Source: Saprospiraceae bacterium
GTDB taxonomy: Bacteria > Bacteroidota > Bacteroidia > Chitinophagales > Saprospiraceae
Assembly (NCBI GenBank): GCA_020629715.1
Contig: JAHDCU010000003.1
Span: forward strand, 310,879-374,878
Direction of reading: 5' to 3'
Length of the DNA: 64,000 nt
Part shown: one piece after another, positions 16,801 through 31,800 of the stretch
Layout of the letters: every line of letters starts with the position of its first letter
Numbering within the stretch: the first letter of the stretch is position 1
Translations under genes and position numbers: made by a program
The notes under the pieces: model-generated
Database searches by the model: none
What the model was told of the DNA's origin: nothing
What the model saw: the letters and a program-made list of their open reading frames with translations, nothing else

Positions 16801-19800
16801 GATTACCATCCTCATCTTCTGCTCCTGTGATCTCCGTTACATTCGTCCATGCATCAGCTTCGCCTTCATAACATGGCTGTACTTGTAATTCTATGCTATA
16901 ACTCTCTACGCCTGCAGGGGCTATAGGCCCTGCTATTGTTCTCGTGGCTTGTCCTGTCGAAGCATCGTAGCTCCAACCATCGGCATCATTACTACTCATA
17001 TAGATGTATCCACATGGTATGTAATCTACGATATCAATATTCTGCGCCGTGATCGTTCCTTGGTTAATCAAGGTAAAGCTGAACTCTACGATATCGCCGT
17101 AGCTAAATGGCCCCTGAGTTACAGGCTGCTTGATCGTAGCCAAATCGAAGAATTCTGGTCCTGCTGGATCACTATCGTCCTCATCATCCTCATTTGGATC
17201 ATTTGGATTTTCCTCGACCTCATCATCGTTGTCATCACCTGGATCTACTGGATTATCATTGTCTGGATCATTATCTGGATCACTATCCGCATCTGTAGGA
17301 TCTTCATCTCCTGGATTCGTATTGTCATCTGCATCACTGATCTCTGCTCTGTTGTAATAGTCGCTTCCACCACTGCCTGACTCTATCAATTCTAATCTGA
17401 TCGAAATAGTCTCTGTCGTACCAGCTGCTACATATGGAATTGTATACGTTGCTACTCCATTGCTAAGCGTCCAGCCTACATTCATACCATTATCAAAGCT
17501 ATAGCCTGCAGGGATATAATCGCTCACCTCTACATTATAGGCGTCTACATTTCCTTGATTGATCACATTGAAGTTGAACTCCAATATATCACCATACGCA
17601 TAAGGCGCTGTAGTCACTAATTGTTTCTGTAGTGCTAAGTCAAATATCTCAATCGTCTCTGGATCGTGATCATCCTCATCTGGATTATCTGGATCATTTG
17701 GATCACCATCGACCTCATCATCCGTAGGATCTCCATCATTATTTGGATCATCATCTGGAGTACTGTCTACATCGTCCTGAGGATTACCCTCTTCGTCTTC
17801 TGCGCTTTCGATCTCTGTTGCATTCGTCCAAGCACTAGTTACATTATCATAGCAATCTTGTACTTCTAAGGTCAATTCAACTACGGCGCTTGCACCTGGA
17901 TTAATAATGCCTGTAAAGGTCGTCGTCGCTAGTCCTGTACCAGCGTCGTAACTCCAATTACTATCATTACTGCTTAAGTATGCTAATCCACACGGTAAGT
18001 AGTCATTCACCACGACATTCGTCGCCGGTACATTTCCTTGGTTATACACCGTGATGGTATACGTTACTTCATCTCCATATCGGAATGGTCCTTCATCTGT
18101 GGTAGTCTTCGTCTGTGCTAAGTCAAATACATCCACTGACGCTGGATCACTATCATCCTCATCACCACCATTCATACCATCTTCGTTGATCTCATCATCG
18201 TTTTCATCGCCTGGATCTACTGGATTATCATTGTCAGGGAAGTCATCCATCTGTGAATCGGTATCCTCTTGAGGATTGCCATCTTCATCTGTGGCATCAC
18301 TGATCTCTGCTCTATTCGTCCAGTCATCTTCTCCTCCTGTAGTTGGCTCGAGTGTCAGACTCAATGGAATACTTGTACTTGTACCGATCTCCAATATATC
18401 AGTAATCACATACTTTAAGGTACCATCAACTTGCTCTATCCATCCTGGATTTAATCCGGCATCAAAACTATAGCCTGAAGGCACATATTCTGTGATCTCA
18501 ATATTATCAGCAGGAACATTACCTTGATTAAATACATTGATTCCGAATACTACTTGATCTCCATAACTATAGGGACCACTGCTCGTTACTACCTTCTGTA
18601 GCGCTAAGTCAAAGTTGGGCTCTACAGTAAATACTTCTGGATCATGGTCATCTTCATCACCATTCGTACCATCCGTAACATTATCTTCTCCAACCGTATC
18701 ATTATCTGGATCATTATCTGGAGTACTATCGATATCCGTCACTGGATCGCCTGATCCATCCGTAGCATCGCTGATCTCGGCATAGTTCGTCTGATCGCCT
18801 GCTTCGCATGCACCTATTTCAAAAGTAATCTGCACTAAGGCACTTTGTCCAGGTGTAAGCGGTGACGCTAACTCACCTCCAGCCACACTTAATGTCGTCG
18901 TCGCAGTATTATCTCCGTTATCCGTCCAGTCACTATCTGTTAAAATCAAACAGCTTGGGTGGGCATCGGTGATCTCAATGTTATCCGCGGCGATATCACC
19001 CTGATTCGTTACTTGGATTTCAAACGTGATTACATCTCCTTCACTCACTTGATTAATCTGACCTGGCGCTAATACTTTGATTAAGGCTAAATCAAACTGG
19101 TCTGGTGTTGGATCTGTAATGACCTCCAATACTTCTGGATCGCTATCGTCTTCATCTTCTCCATTGTTTCCATCGCCATCGATATAATCATCATTGGTAA
19201 ATACATCATTCGTATTATCATCATCTGGAGTACTATCAATATCCGTTACTGGATTTCCATCACTATCTGTGGCATCTTCAATTTCAGCAAAATTTACGAT
19301 CGGTCCATCTGCACAATTATTTAATTGTACTGTTATCGGTACCATAATATTCTGACCTGGTCCTAATGGTGCAGCTAGATCTCCTCCAGCTACCGTTAAG
19401 AATCGAACCGCCTCATGATTTGCAGCATCATAGAACCAATTTGGATCTAATAAGTCTACACATGCAGGTAAGTAATCTACTAACTTTATATTATCCGCAG
19501 GAACATTACCTTGATTAAATACTGTAATCTCAAATACCACTACATCACCATTGCTTACCTGATCCGTCTGACCTGGAGCCAATGTCTTGATCAAGGCTAA
19601 ATCAAACTCTTCATCTACAATAGGACTGATCGTAATCGTCTCAGGATCGTGGTCATCTTCATCACCACCATTAGATCCATCGCCATTCACATCATCATTC
19701 GTCGTATACGTATCATTACCTTGATCATTATCAGGAGTACTATCAGTATCACTTACTGGATCACCATTACCATCTGTAGCATCTGTAATCTCTGACCAGT

Positions 19801-22800
19801 TCGTAATATCTCCAACTGGACATCCCTGTAGATCCATCGTGATCGGTACACTTACATTCTGACCAGGTGCTAAGGCTACACTTAATGCACCATTAGCCAC
19901 ACTCAATACTCGACTCGCTGTACCGTCTCCATTATCTGTCCATGCTGCATCTTGTAGTGTTGCGCATGATGGTAGATAATCGATAATCTCAATATTATCT
20001 GCACTTACGTTACCTTGATTAAATACATTGATATCAAAAGTCACGACACTATTGAGTGGTACTGTACTACTCGCTCCGAATGGTAAAGTCTTACTCAACG
20101 CTAAGTCAAATACCTCATCTAATTCATCTTCAACTGTAACCGTCTCAGGATCATGATCATCCTCATCATCCGTTCCATTACCGTCTGTCTGATCATCATC
20201 TCCCTCTGCATCATTATTTGGATCATTATCTGGAGTACTATCAACATCCGTCACTGGATTGCCATCGCCATCTGTAGCATCACTAATCTCTGCATAGTTA
20301 GTCTGGCTAGTGCCACTACAGTTACCTACTTGTAGACTTACCGCAACAGCTACACTCTGACCTGGTAATATCGGTCCAGCCAATGCACCATTGGCAACGC
20401 TTATCGTGATACTTGCCGTACCATCTCCATTATCTGTCCAATCTGGATCTGCTAATGTGAAGCAACCCGGTATGTAATCTGTAATCATTACGTTATCTGC
20501 ATTTACTTCTCCTTGATTAATCACATATATATCATAATCGACAATCTCTCCTGTCATTACCGTAGCACTCTGACCTGGCTGCAATGTCTTGATCAAAGCT
20601 AAATCAAACTCTGGTGCTGGATCTGGATTATCGACTTCAATTACCGCTGGATCGTGATCATCTTCATCATCTGTACCATTACCATCTGTCTGGTCATCAA
20701 CACCTTCTGGATCGTTATCTGGATCATTATCGGGAGTACTATCGATATCTGTTACTGGATCGCCATTACCATCTGTAGCATCACTGATCTCTGCATAGTT
20801 CACGATATCTCCTTCACTACAGTTATTAAGTTGTGTCGTAATAAATGTTACAACATTATTACCTGGTTGTAATGGTGCTGTTAGACCACCATTAGCAACA
20901 CTTAATATTCTGCTCGCAGTACCATCTCCATTATCTGTCCATGCAGCATCATTGAGGCTCATACATGATGGGATATAATCCACCAGCACTATATTATCTG
21001 CTGCAACATCTCCTTGATTAAACACCGTAATTTGGTAACTGACTAAGTCGCCATTCGCTACTGGTGTAGTCTGTAATGGTGCTAATTGCTTAATTAATGC
21101 TAAATCAAAATCGCTTGGCGCCACCGGATCTATAATCACTGATTCTGGATCATGATCATCTTCATCCGTCAAGGCATTATCATCTCCTGGTGTTCCGCTT
21201 CCGTCTCCACCCGTGGTATTATCACTATTTCCATCAGGATTACCTCCAGCATCATTACTAGGATCACTATCTGGAGTACTATCTACGTCTTCTACTGGAT
21301 CACCATTACCATCCGTAGCAGCACTGATCTCCGCATAATTGGTCAACGTACCACTACAACTATTACTCAAACTAATCGTAATCGGTACTGTTACACTTGC
21401 ATTCGGACCTAATGGATTGCTCAAGCCACCATTCCCTACACTCAATACTATACTCGCTGTACCATCTCCGTTATCTGTCCAATCACTGTCATTTAGACTT
21501 GTACAGCTCGGTAGGTAGTCTGTAATCTCGATATTATCTGCCAATACACCTGCCTGATTGAATACCGTGATCTCAAAAGTCACACTACTTCCTGGTGCTA
21601 CAATTCCTGACTGACCAGGGGCTAATTGCTTCACTAATGCTAGATCAAACTCTGGATCTACTGGGTTACCATCTGGATCAAATGGTACTACCGCTGGATC
21701 ATGATCATCTTCATCGGTACTTGGATCATCATCACCTGGATTACCACTTCCATCTCCATCGATCACATCATCACTATTTCCATCTGGATTACCACCGCCA
21801 TCATTTGTAGGATCTCCATCTGGAGTACTATCTACATCTGTCACTGGATTTCCATCATCATCCGTAGCATCACTGATCTCCGCATAGTTCACTACACTCG
21901 TACCAGTGCATGCGCCCACGATAAAGTTAATCGTCACCGTCACATTCTGACCTGGTGCTAATGGAGTGCTTAATCCACCATTTGCCACACTTAAAGTCCT
22001 CGTGGCTACATCACCCCCTGCATCAGTCCAATTCGCATCCGCTAATGTGAAGCAACTTGGGTGACTATCACTCAGTTCAATGTTATCCGCAGCAATATCA
22101 CCTTGGTTATATACCGTAATATCAAAACTTAATAAATCGCCCTCTACAATTGGTAACTGCTGTAGTGGTGTTAAAGTTTTTGTTAAGGCTAAGTCGAACT
22201 CTGGATCTACTGGATTATCGATCGGTACAAAGGCTGGGTCATGATCATCTTCATCATTGGTACCATCTCCGCTTGTATCATTATCCGTCATGTATGCATC
22301 ATTCTCCTGATCACTATCAGGGGTACTATCTACATCCGTCACTGGATTACCTGCTCCATCTGTCGCTCCACTAATCTCTGCCCAGTTAATCTCCGTACCA
22401 TCACTACAACTATTGACTTCTACTGTGATTTCTACCATTATACTCGCTCCTGGTAGCAATGGAGTTGTCAATCCACCATTAGCTACGCTCAGCTCTATGG
22501 TCGCTGTATTATTAGCGCCCGCAGTCCAATCTGCATCATTTAAGCTCATACAACTCGGGATATAATCGATTACTTCGATATTATCCGCGGCTATATTACC
22601 TTGATTAATCACCGTGATCTCAAAACTTACCATATCACCATTTGCAACAGGAACACTTTGACCTGCACTTAACACCTTACTCAAGGCTAAGTCAAAGTCC
22701 ATTGGTACGGTCTCATCGATCGTAATAACCGCTGGATCATGATCATCTTCATCAGTAGTAGGATCGTTATCACCTGGCTGTCCACTTCCATCACCATCTA

Positions 22801-25800
22801 CGACATCATCACTATCTCCATTTGGATTACCACCGGCATCATTACCTGGATCACTATCTGGAGTACTATCGATATCTGTAACAGGATTACCTTCACCATC
22901 TGTAGCCTCACTGATCTCAGCAAAGTTGACTACATCTCCCGCTGTACAATTCACTAAGATCGTCGTCAATGGTACGACTATACTCATATTTGGTTGTAAT
23001 ACAGTACTTAGACCGCCATTCGCTACACTTAAAGAAATACTCGCCGTACCGTCTCCGTTGTCTGTCCAATTTGGATCACTCAACATCGCACAACTTGGTA
23101 GATAATCCGTAACTACAATATTATCCGCAGCTACATCGCCTTGGTTCGTTACCGTAATATCATATGTCACGGTCGCTCCTGCCCCTACACTGGTAGGTTG
23201 TCCCGCAGCTAATGCCTTGGTCAACGCTAAATCAAAGTCTGTAGGCGTTGGATCTATCACTGTAATGTCCGCTGGATCGTGATCATCTTCATCACCACCT
23301 TGCGTTCCATCTTCATCCGTTACATCATTACCATTGAAATTATCATTATCCTCGATGCTATCTGGAGTACTATCTACATCCTCTTGATTATTACCATCTT
23401 CATCTGTGAAATCACTGATCTCTGCCCAGTTGGTATTTAGTCCTACTGCGCATGGTTGAACATTTAAAATAATATCAACCACTACACTCTGTCCTGCAGC
23501 TAATGGAGCAGTTAATCCACCATTCGCTACGCTTAGGGTAATACTAGCCGTACCATCTCCATTATCGGTCCAGTCTGGATCATTTAATGTCAAGCAATCA
23601 GGCATATAATCGATTAATTCGATATTATCTACAACTGCATTCCCTTGATTAGTAACTTGTATATCGAAGCTTACATCATCACCTATTTCTACTGGATTAG
23701 GCTGACCCAAACTCAAAGTCTTGATCAAGGCTAAATCGTAAATCGGTGGTGCTGGCATAATAATGATCTCTTCTGGATCATGATCATCTTCATCTGTGGT
23801 GGCATTATCGTCTCCTGGTGTACCCGTACCATCTCCATCCGTTTCATTGTCACTTACACCATCCGATACTCCACCGGCATCATTACCATTGGTGGTATCT
23901 GGGGTGCTATCTACATCCGTAACTGGATTACCTACTCCATCTGTCGCTCCGCTGATCTCAGCATAGTTTATTTGGCTCGTCTCTGTACATGCTAGTACTT
24001 CTAGCGTGATACTAACAATTGTACTTTGATTTGGCGCCAACGGACTGCTCAGCATACCATTTGCTACACTCAACACGATACTAGCTGTACCATCTCCATT
24101 ATCGGTCCAATCTGAATCATTTAATTCTAAACAACTAGGTATGTAATCAATCACGCTGATATTATCCGCGGGTACATTACCTTGGTTGGTCACTTGTATA
24201 TCGAAACTTACGATATCACCTTGCATCACTGAATTAGCCTGACCTGGACTCAATATTTTGATCAATGCCAAATCAAACTCATCTGGTACATCATTCACTA
24301 TATCAATAGTTTCTGGATCATGATCATCTTCATCATCGGTACCATCACCATCTGTTTGGTCATCATTGCCATATACGTCATTGCTATCATCAGAATCTGG
24401 AGTACTATCAATATCCGTTACAGGATCTCCATTACTATCTGTAGCACCGCTGATCTCTGCAAAGTTTGTCGTTTCTCCTACTGCACATCCATTGACCTGA
24501 GTAGTAAATGGTATAATCACTGATGTACCCGGTAATAATGGGCTAGATAATCCTCCGTTAGCTGTACTTAGCATGATAGTAGATGTATTATCACCATTAT
24601 CCGTCCAATCAGGATCGATATCAGCTAGACAACTCGGTCTGTAATCCACAACTTCTATATTGTCAGCTGGAATATCTCCTTGGTTGATTACCGTAACATT
24701 AAATACTACTATATCACCGTCATCTACTGGATTAATTTGCCCAGGAGCTAATGTTTTTATCAATGCTAAATCAAAATCACCTGGCGTAACAGGAACAACA
24801 TCTACCTGCGCTGGATCATGATCATCTTCATCTCCTCCTGTATTTCCATTACCACTCGTGTCATTATCGTTAATGTAGGTATCATTACCCTGAACTGTAT
24901 CTGGGGTACTATCTACATCTGTCCATACATTACCATCATCATCTGTCGCTCCGCTAATCTCAGCCCAATTGGTGATTGTCCCGTTACATGTAACTGCTTG
25001 TAAATCAATCGTTATATAAACACTCTGCCCTGGTGCTAATGGTGTGGTCAATCCACCGTTCGCTACACTCAATGTGATACTTGCAGTTCCATCTCCATTA
25101 TCAGTCCAATCATTATCAACCATATTCATACAACTCGGTACATAGTCAATCACATCGATATTATCGACTTGGTATGTACCTTGATTTTGAACTTCTATCT
25201 GGAAAACTACTATATCTCCTGTACCTATCGTACTAGGTTGACCAGGTGCTAACGTTTTCGCTAAAGCTAAGTCAAAAATATCTTCCTCTGTATCAACCAC
25301 TACAATTTGCTCTGGATCGTGATCATCTTCATCTCCTCCATTACTACCGTCTCCAGTGGTATCATTATTGGTAGTATACGTATCATTGGTCAACATATCA
25401 TCAGGAGTACTATCGATATCATCTAATGGTTCTCCTCCTGGACCAGTAAATCCACTAATCTCTGCCCAGTTCTCTACAATACCGTTGCTACAACCATTCG
25501 CCACAAAATCGATCATTACGATTACACTTGCTCCTGGCATCAATGGTCCAGTAAGACCACCATTTGCGACACTTAGTAATATACTTGCCGTACCATCATT
25601 GTTATCTGTCCAATCTGTACTCGTCAAATCTAAACATGGAGGTACATAATCAGTAATCTCGATATTATCCGTAGGAATTATTCCTTGGTTAAATACTTGA
25701 ATCTGGAATGTTACAGGATCTCCATTCATCACTGGATTAGGCTGTGTATTACCTAGCGTCTTGATCAAAGCTAAATCGGCATATACTTGTACTTGTACTT

Positions 25801-28800
25801 GCTCTGGATCATGATCATCTTCATCTGTAGTCGGGTCATCATCACCATTCGTACCAGTACCATCACCATCGATCACGTCATCACTATTACCATCTGGATT
25901 ACCTCCGGCATCATTACCATTGGTATCATCAGGAGTACTATCAATATCTACAACTGCATTCCCTTCATCATCAGTAGCATCACTGATCTCAGCATAGTTC
26001 ACCTGAAACTCACCTTGACATAGTCCTACTGTCACTGTTATACTTACTGTTGCCGTTTCAGCAGCAGCTAGACTATTAGGAAGTGTTATGCTTGCAGTTC
26101 CATCACCATTATCAGTCCATGCTGAATCATTGAGACTCATGCAGCTAGGCATATAATCCGTGACAACAATATTATCAGCAGTAACATTTCCTTGATTGGT
26201 TACTGTGATTTCAAAGGTGATATCATCACCCAATGTATATGGTCCCGGATCAGCTAACGTCTTCACTAAAGCTAAATCAAATACATCTATAATTGCTGGA
26301 TCACTATCATCCTCATCTGTGGTAGGATCATCATCTCCAGGTGTTCCTGTGCCATCTCCATCCACTACATCATCACTATTCCCATCAGGATTACCGCCGG
26401 CATCGTTAGTCGGATCATCATCTGGATCACTATCTATATCTTCATCACTTACGTCATTGCCTTCTTCGTCTTCCATACCGCTAACCTCTGCAACATTGGT
26501 AAAAGCTTCGGCACCTAACTCTGTACATGGTGTCAATTCTAGTATTATCGTGATATTTTCTATCTCGCCTGGATTGATTGGTCCTGGCAACAATGTAGTT
26601 GCAGTACCCGTAGCTGGATCATAGGTCCACTCTGGCGCATTACTGTTTTGATAAGTGTAACCGCATGGGATATAATCGCTTACCTCAACATCCGTCAATG
26701 TCACTGAGCCTTGGTTGATGACATCAATACTAAACTCTATGATATCACCATAGGTATATGGTCCTGTAGTAACTATCGTCTTCACTAATGCTACGTCAAC
26801 TGACTCTAAGTCTTGACACTCGTCATCTTCTAAGTCTGGAGTGCCATCATTATTGGTATCTAAAAGTGCCTCATTGTACAGTCCCTCTCCCGGTGAACCC
26901 GGTGTATTTCCACCTTCTCCACAAGACGTATAGCTATCATCACCTACTGTACCGTCAAAGAAATCATAATCCACATTAACGGTAAGTGTATAGGTATCTA
27001 CCCCACCAGCTATGATCGCTTGATCATCAGCTAATTGCCAGCCGCTCGCTGGGACTGTAGTAGGTAATGCTGCATTACTTGGTCCTGCATCACTCACGTA
27101 AGAGGCTCCAAGAATCACTATATCATCATCAAATCCTGGTAGATCATTTAGATCATATTCACCATCCGCTCCTCCTATATTGCTTACTACAATAGTATAT
27201 ACTATGTTGTAAGTACCATCTGCTTGGAGAGTTGCCTCGCTCTGGTCTTTTTCAAGAACAAAGTAAGGTACATCATCACATGCCTCAGCCTCTTGGTCTG
27301 AAGTACCATCATTATTGGTATCTAGTGTCGCCTCATTGAATAAACCTTCTCCACTTGTAGGATCTGTTGGACCATTCGCTGTACCACAACTAGCGTCGTA
27401 CACATCATTGCCCGTAGCTCCATCTTCTAGATCAAGGCAGACACCTATGGTTACAGTATACGTATCAAGCTTGCCTGCTGCTATCACCTGATCATCCGCT
27501 AGCTCATATACCGCTGGTGTAGTACCTAGTGAATTATTTGGATTACCTACTGCATCCGTGGTATAACCCGCACTCGTGATCGTAAAGTCATTATCAAACA
27601 TAGGACTATCCACTAAGTCATAGTCGCCTGTAGCTCCTCCGATATTCTCTACTGTCAAGGTATACGTCACATCGTAGCAGTTGAGGCTCGTCTCAACTGT
27701 ACTCGTATGTACTTTATCTAGTACTAAGAATGGTAAATCTCCACATGCATCATCTACATCATCTATCACTCCATCATTATTATCATCTATGCTTGCTATG
27801 TTATACAATCCTTGGCCTGGTGCCGGTACTCCTCCTGTACCCTCTCCACAGGCGGTATAGTCATTATCATCTACCGCTGTAGTAGCTAGTAAATCCATAC
27901 TAACATTGATCACTACGGTATACGTCTGTGTCAACATGCTTCCGATCGTCTGATCATCTGCTAATAGCCAACCTGGTGTCGCTGGTACTGTCGTACTGAG
28001 TACTCCACTTGTTGGTATGTCACTCGTATAACTTGCACTATTGATTACAATGTCACCGTCGAATACTGGTAAATCATATAAGTCATACGTTCCTATATCA
28101 CCTGCTGCGTTTGTAACTTCGATCTCATAGGTAACATCGTAGCTTCCATCTGCATTTTGATCACTTACTGAAACTAGACTCTTTGTCATCATCAGGTCAC
28201 TGATATCTGTACAGGCATCTTCTACCTCATCTATCACTCCATCATTATTGACATCTAACTGTGCTTCATTGAATAAGCCTTCTCCAGCTTGGGGATCTCC
28301 TCCATTGCTTTGTCCACATTCTGTATAGGTATCATCTCCATTACCATCTGTCAACTCTAGGCTAACATTGGCTGTCAATGTATAGGTATGTAGTACACCT
28401 GCTCCTATACCTTGATCATCCGCCAATAACCAGCCTGGCGCAGCCGGTAACGTTGTACTTAAGGTACCACTGTTTGGCGTATCACTCGTATAGCTTACGC
28501 TATTGAATACAAAATCATCATCTGGACTTGGTAAGTCATATAAATCATATTCACCATCTGCTCCTCCGATATTTTGCACCGTGATCGTATATACAACATC
28601 AAAGCTGCCATCTGGCTGTATCGTCATGCTAGCGATATTCTTCGTCAATACTAGATACGGTACATCATCACATGCCTCAGCCTCTTGGTCTGAAGTACCA
28701 TCATTATTAGTATCTAGTGTCGCCTCATTGAATAAACCTTCTCCACTTGTAGGATCTGTTGGACCATTCGCTGTACCACAACTAGCGTCGTACACATCAT

Positions 28801-31800
28801 TGCCCGTAGCTCCATCTTCTAGATCAAGGCAGACACCTATGGTTACAGTATACGTATCAAGCTTGCCTGCTGCTATCACCTGATCATCCGCTAGCTCATA
28901 TACCGCTGGTGTAGTACCTAGTGAATTATTTGGATTACCTACTGCATCCGTGGTATAACCCGCACTCGTGATCGTAAAGTCATTATCAAACATAGGACTA
29001 TCCACTAAGTCATAGTCGCCTGTAGCTCCTCCGATATTCTCTACTGTCAAGGTATACGTCACATCGTAGCAGTTGAGGCTCGTCTCAACTGTACTCGTAT
29101 GTACTTTATCTAGTACTAAGAATGGTAAATCTCCACATGCATCATCTACATCATCTATCACTCCATCATTATTATCATCTATGCTTGCTATGTTATACAA
29201 TCCTTGGCCTGGTGCCGGTACTCCTCCTGTACCCTCTCCACAGGCGGTATAGTCATTATCATCTACCGCTGTAGTAGCTAGTAAATCCATACTAACATTG
29301 ATCACTACGGTATACGTCTGTGTCAACATGCTTCCGATCGTCTGATCATCTGCTAATAGCCAACCTGGTGTCGCTGGTACTGTCGTACTGAGTACTCCAC
29401 TTGTTGGTATGTCACTCGTATAACTTGCACTATTGATTACAATGTCACCGTCGAATACTGGTAAATCATATAAGTCATACGTTCCTATATCACCTGCTGC
29501 GTTTGTAACTTCGATCTCATAGGTAACATCGTAGCTTCCATCTGCATTTTGATCACTTACTGAAACTAGACTCTTTGTCATCATCAGGTCACTGATATCT
29601 GTACAGGCATCTTCTACCTCATCTATCACTCCATCATTATTGACATCTAACTGTGCTTCATTGAATAAGCCTTCTCCAGCTTGGGGATCTCCTCCATTGC
29701 TTTGTCCACATTCTGTATAGGTATCATCTCCATTACCATCTGTCAACTCTAGGCTAACATTGGCTGTCAATGTATAGGTATGTAGTACACCTGCTCCTAT
29801 ACCTTGATCATCCGCCAATAACCAGCCTGGCGCAGCCGGTAACGTTGTACTTAAGGTACCACTGTTTGGCGTATCACTCGTATAGCTTACGCTATTGAAT
29901 ACAAAATCATCATCTGGACTTGGTAAGTCATATAAATCATATTCACCATCTGCTCCTCCGATATTTTGCACCGTGATCGTATATACAACATCAAAGCTGC
30001 CATCTGGCTGTATCGTCATACTAGCGATATTCTTCGTCAATACTAGATACGGTACATCATCACATGCTTCAGCCTCTTGGTCTGGAGTACCATCATTATT
30101 GACATCTAAGGTTGCTTCATTGAATAAGCCTTCTCCATTTGTAGGATCTGTTGGACCATTCGCTGTACCACAACTAGACGTGTATACTTCATCTCCCGAA
30201 CTCGCTGGATCTTCTAAATCTATACATACACCTATAACAATTGCAAAGCTATCTACTTTTCCAGCTGTGATAGTTTGATCATTAGCAAGTACATAGGTAC
30301 TACTCGTTGTTGGCAAACTACCACCAGGGTTACTGAATGCATCTGTTGTAAATATTGCGCTTACAATATCAAAGTCATCATCGAAATCTGGATCGTCAAT
30401 AAGGTCATATACTCCTTCAGCTCCTCCACTATTCGTCACTTTGATAGAATAAGTAACATCATAGCAATTAGCACTAGTACTTACTGTACTCTCATGTGCT
30501 TTTTCTAAACTTAAATATGGTAACTCACCACAATCATCGTCTTGTACCTCTTCTGTAGTAGGATCATTGTCTAAATCAAGACTTGCACTATTGTACAATC
30601 CTTCACCTGGACCTGCATTGGCCGGACCACTACCTTGACCGCAAGACGTATAGCTATCGTCACCTACTGTACCATCTGCTAAATCAATGGTCACTACATA
30701 ACTAATCGTATAGGTATGGATAGCACCGCCAGCGATAGATACATCATCACCTAGCAACCATCCTGGTGCAGCAGGAGCTGGAAGTGTAAGACCTCCTCCT
30801 GTAACTCCAGTAGCATCGCTTGTATAACTTGCTACACTCGCAACAATATCCGTATCAAAGCCTGGTACATCATATAAGTCATATTCTGTAGCTAAGCTTC
30901 CTGGATTTTCTACCGTGATATCATACACTACTGTATACTCATTAGGATTTGCTGTAGGCGTTATACTAGTCAAGCTCTTTTCCATTAATGGACATGCATT
31001 TACATTGAATACATTACTTCTAATTGCACATACTGCTCCTAGATTTCTATACTCCACATAATACTGTCCTTCTGCTGTCGCTGTATAACTACTCTCGCTT
31101 CCACTTGCAACAGTCGTCTCACTTCCATCACTATTTACTCTTATCCAATCATAATTACTATAGCCTGTCGGCGCCTCTAGTGTCGCCTGATCAGTACTAC
31201 ATAAATTACCATCTTCTATCACTTCCTCTGTAACTTGCTCCTCAACTGTCACCGGATAGTTGGCTGTATATGTACACATTCCTTCCTCGGTCATGAAATT
31301 TAAGGTCACAAAGTAGTTCACATCACTCGCTGGATCACAGATGGTTGGTGTGAGACTTGTATTGTCATCTAAATATTGATTTGGTAACCATTCCACGGTT
31401 ACACTACTTTCGTAACTAGCAGGAATATTTAAATTGAGCTGCTGGCAGCCGACATTACATGCGTCTACACCTGCAAATGGTCCAAATTCAAAATCACTTA
31501 AACTATATAACTCAATCGGGAAAGTAAATGTACTACAGCCACCACTTGTACTCATTACATTTAATATCACTGGACTTCCGTTACCAAAACCTGGATTTAA
31601 ATTGATGAATAAACTATCATTAGCTGCATTCGGTGTAATACTTGCTCCATTACTTGGACTTACACTATAATCCCAGCTTCCACAATTTGGTATACCAAAA
31701 GGTGTATCTGGACATAAGGTATAGCTCGTTTGTAAATCATCATTCACCGCCGGTTCGATACTGTCATAGTAATAATCTAAATTATCACATACGCAATCTG

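Noticed and set aside
16290-26810. CRISPR-like array from the regularly spaced GATCATGATCATCTTCATC tracts
   Set aside because: The spacing (~0.5 kb) is far too long, and the tracts encode the conserved DEDDHDP linker in frame.
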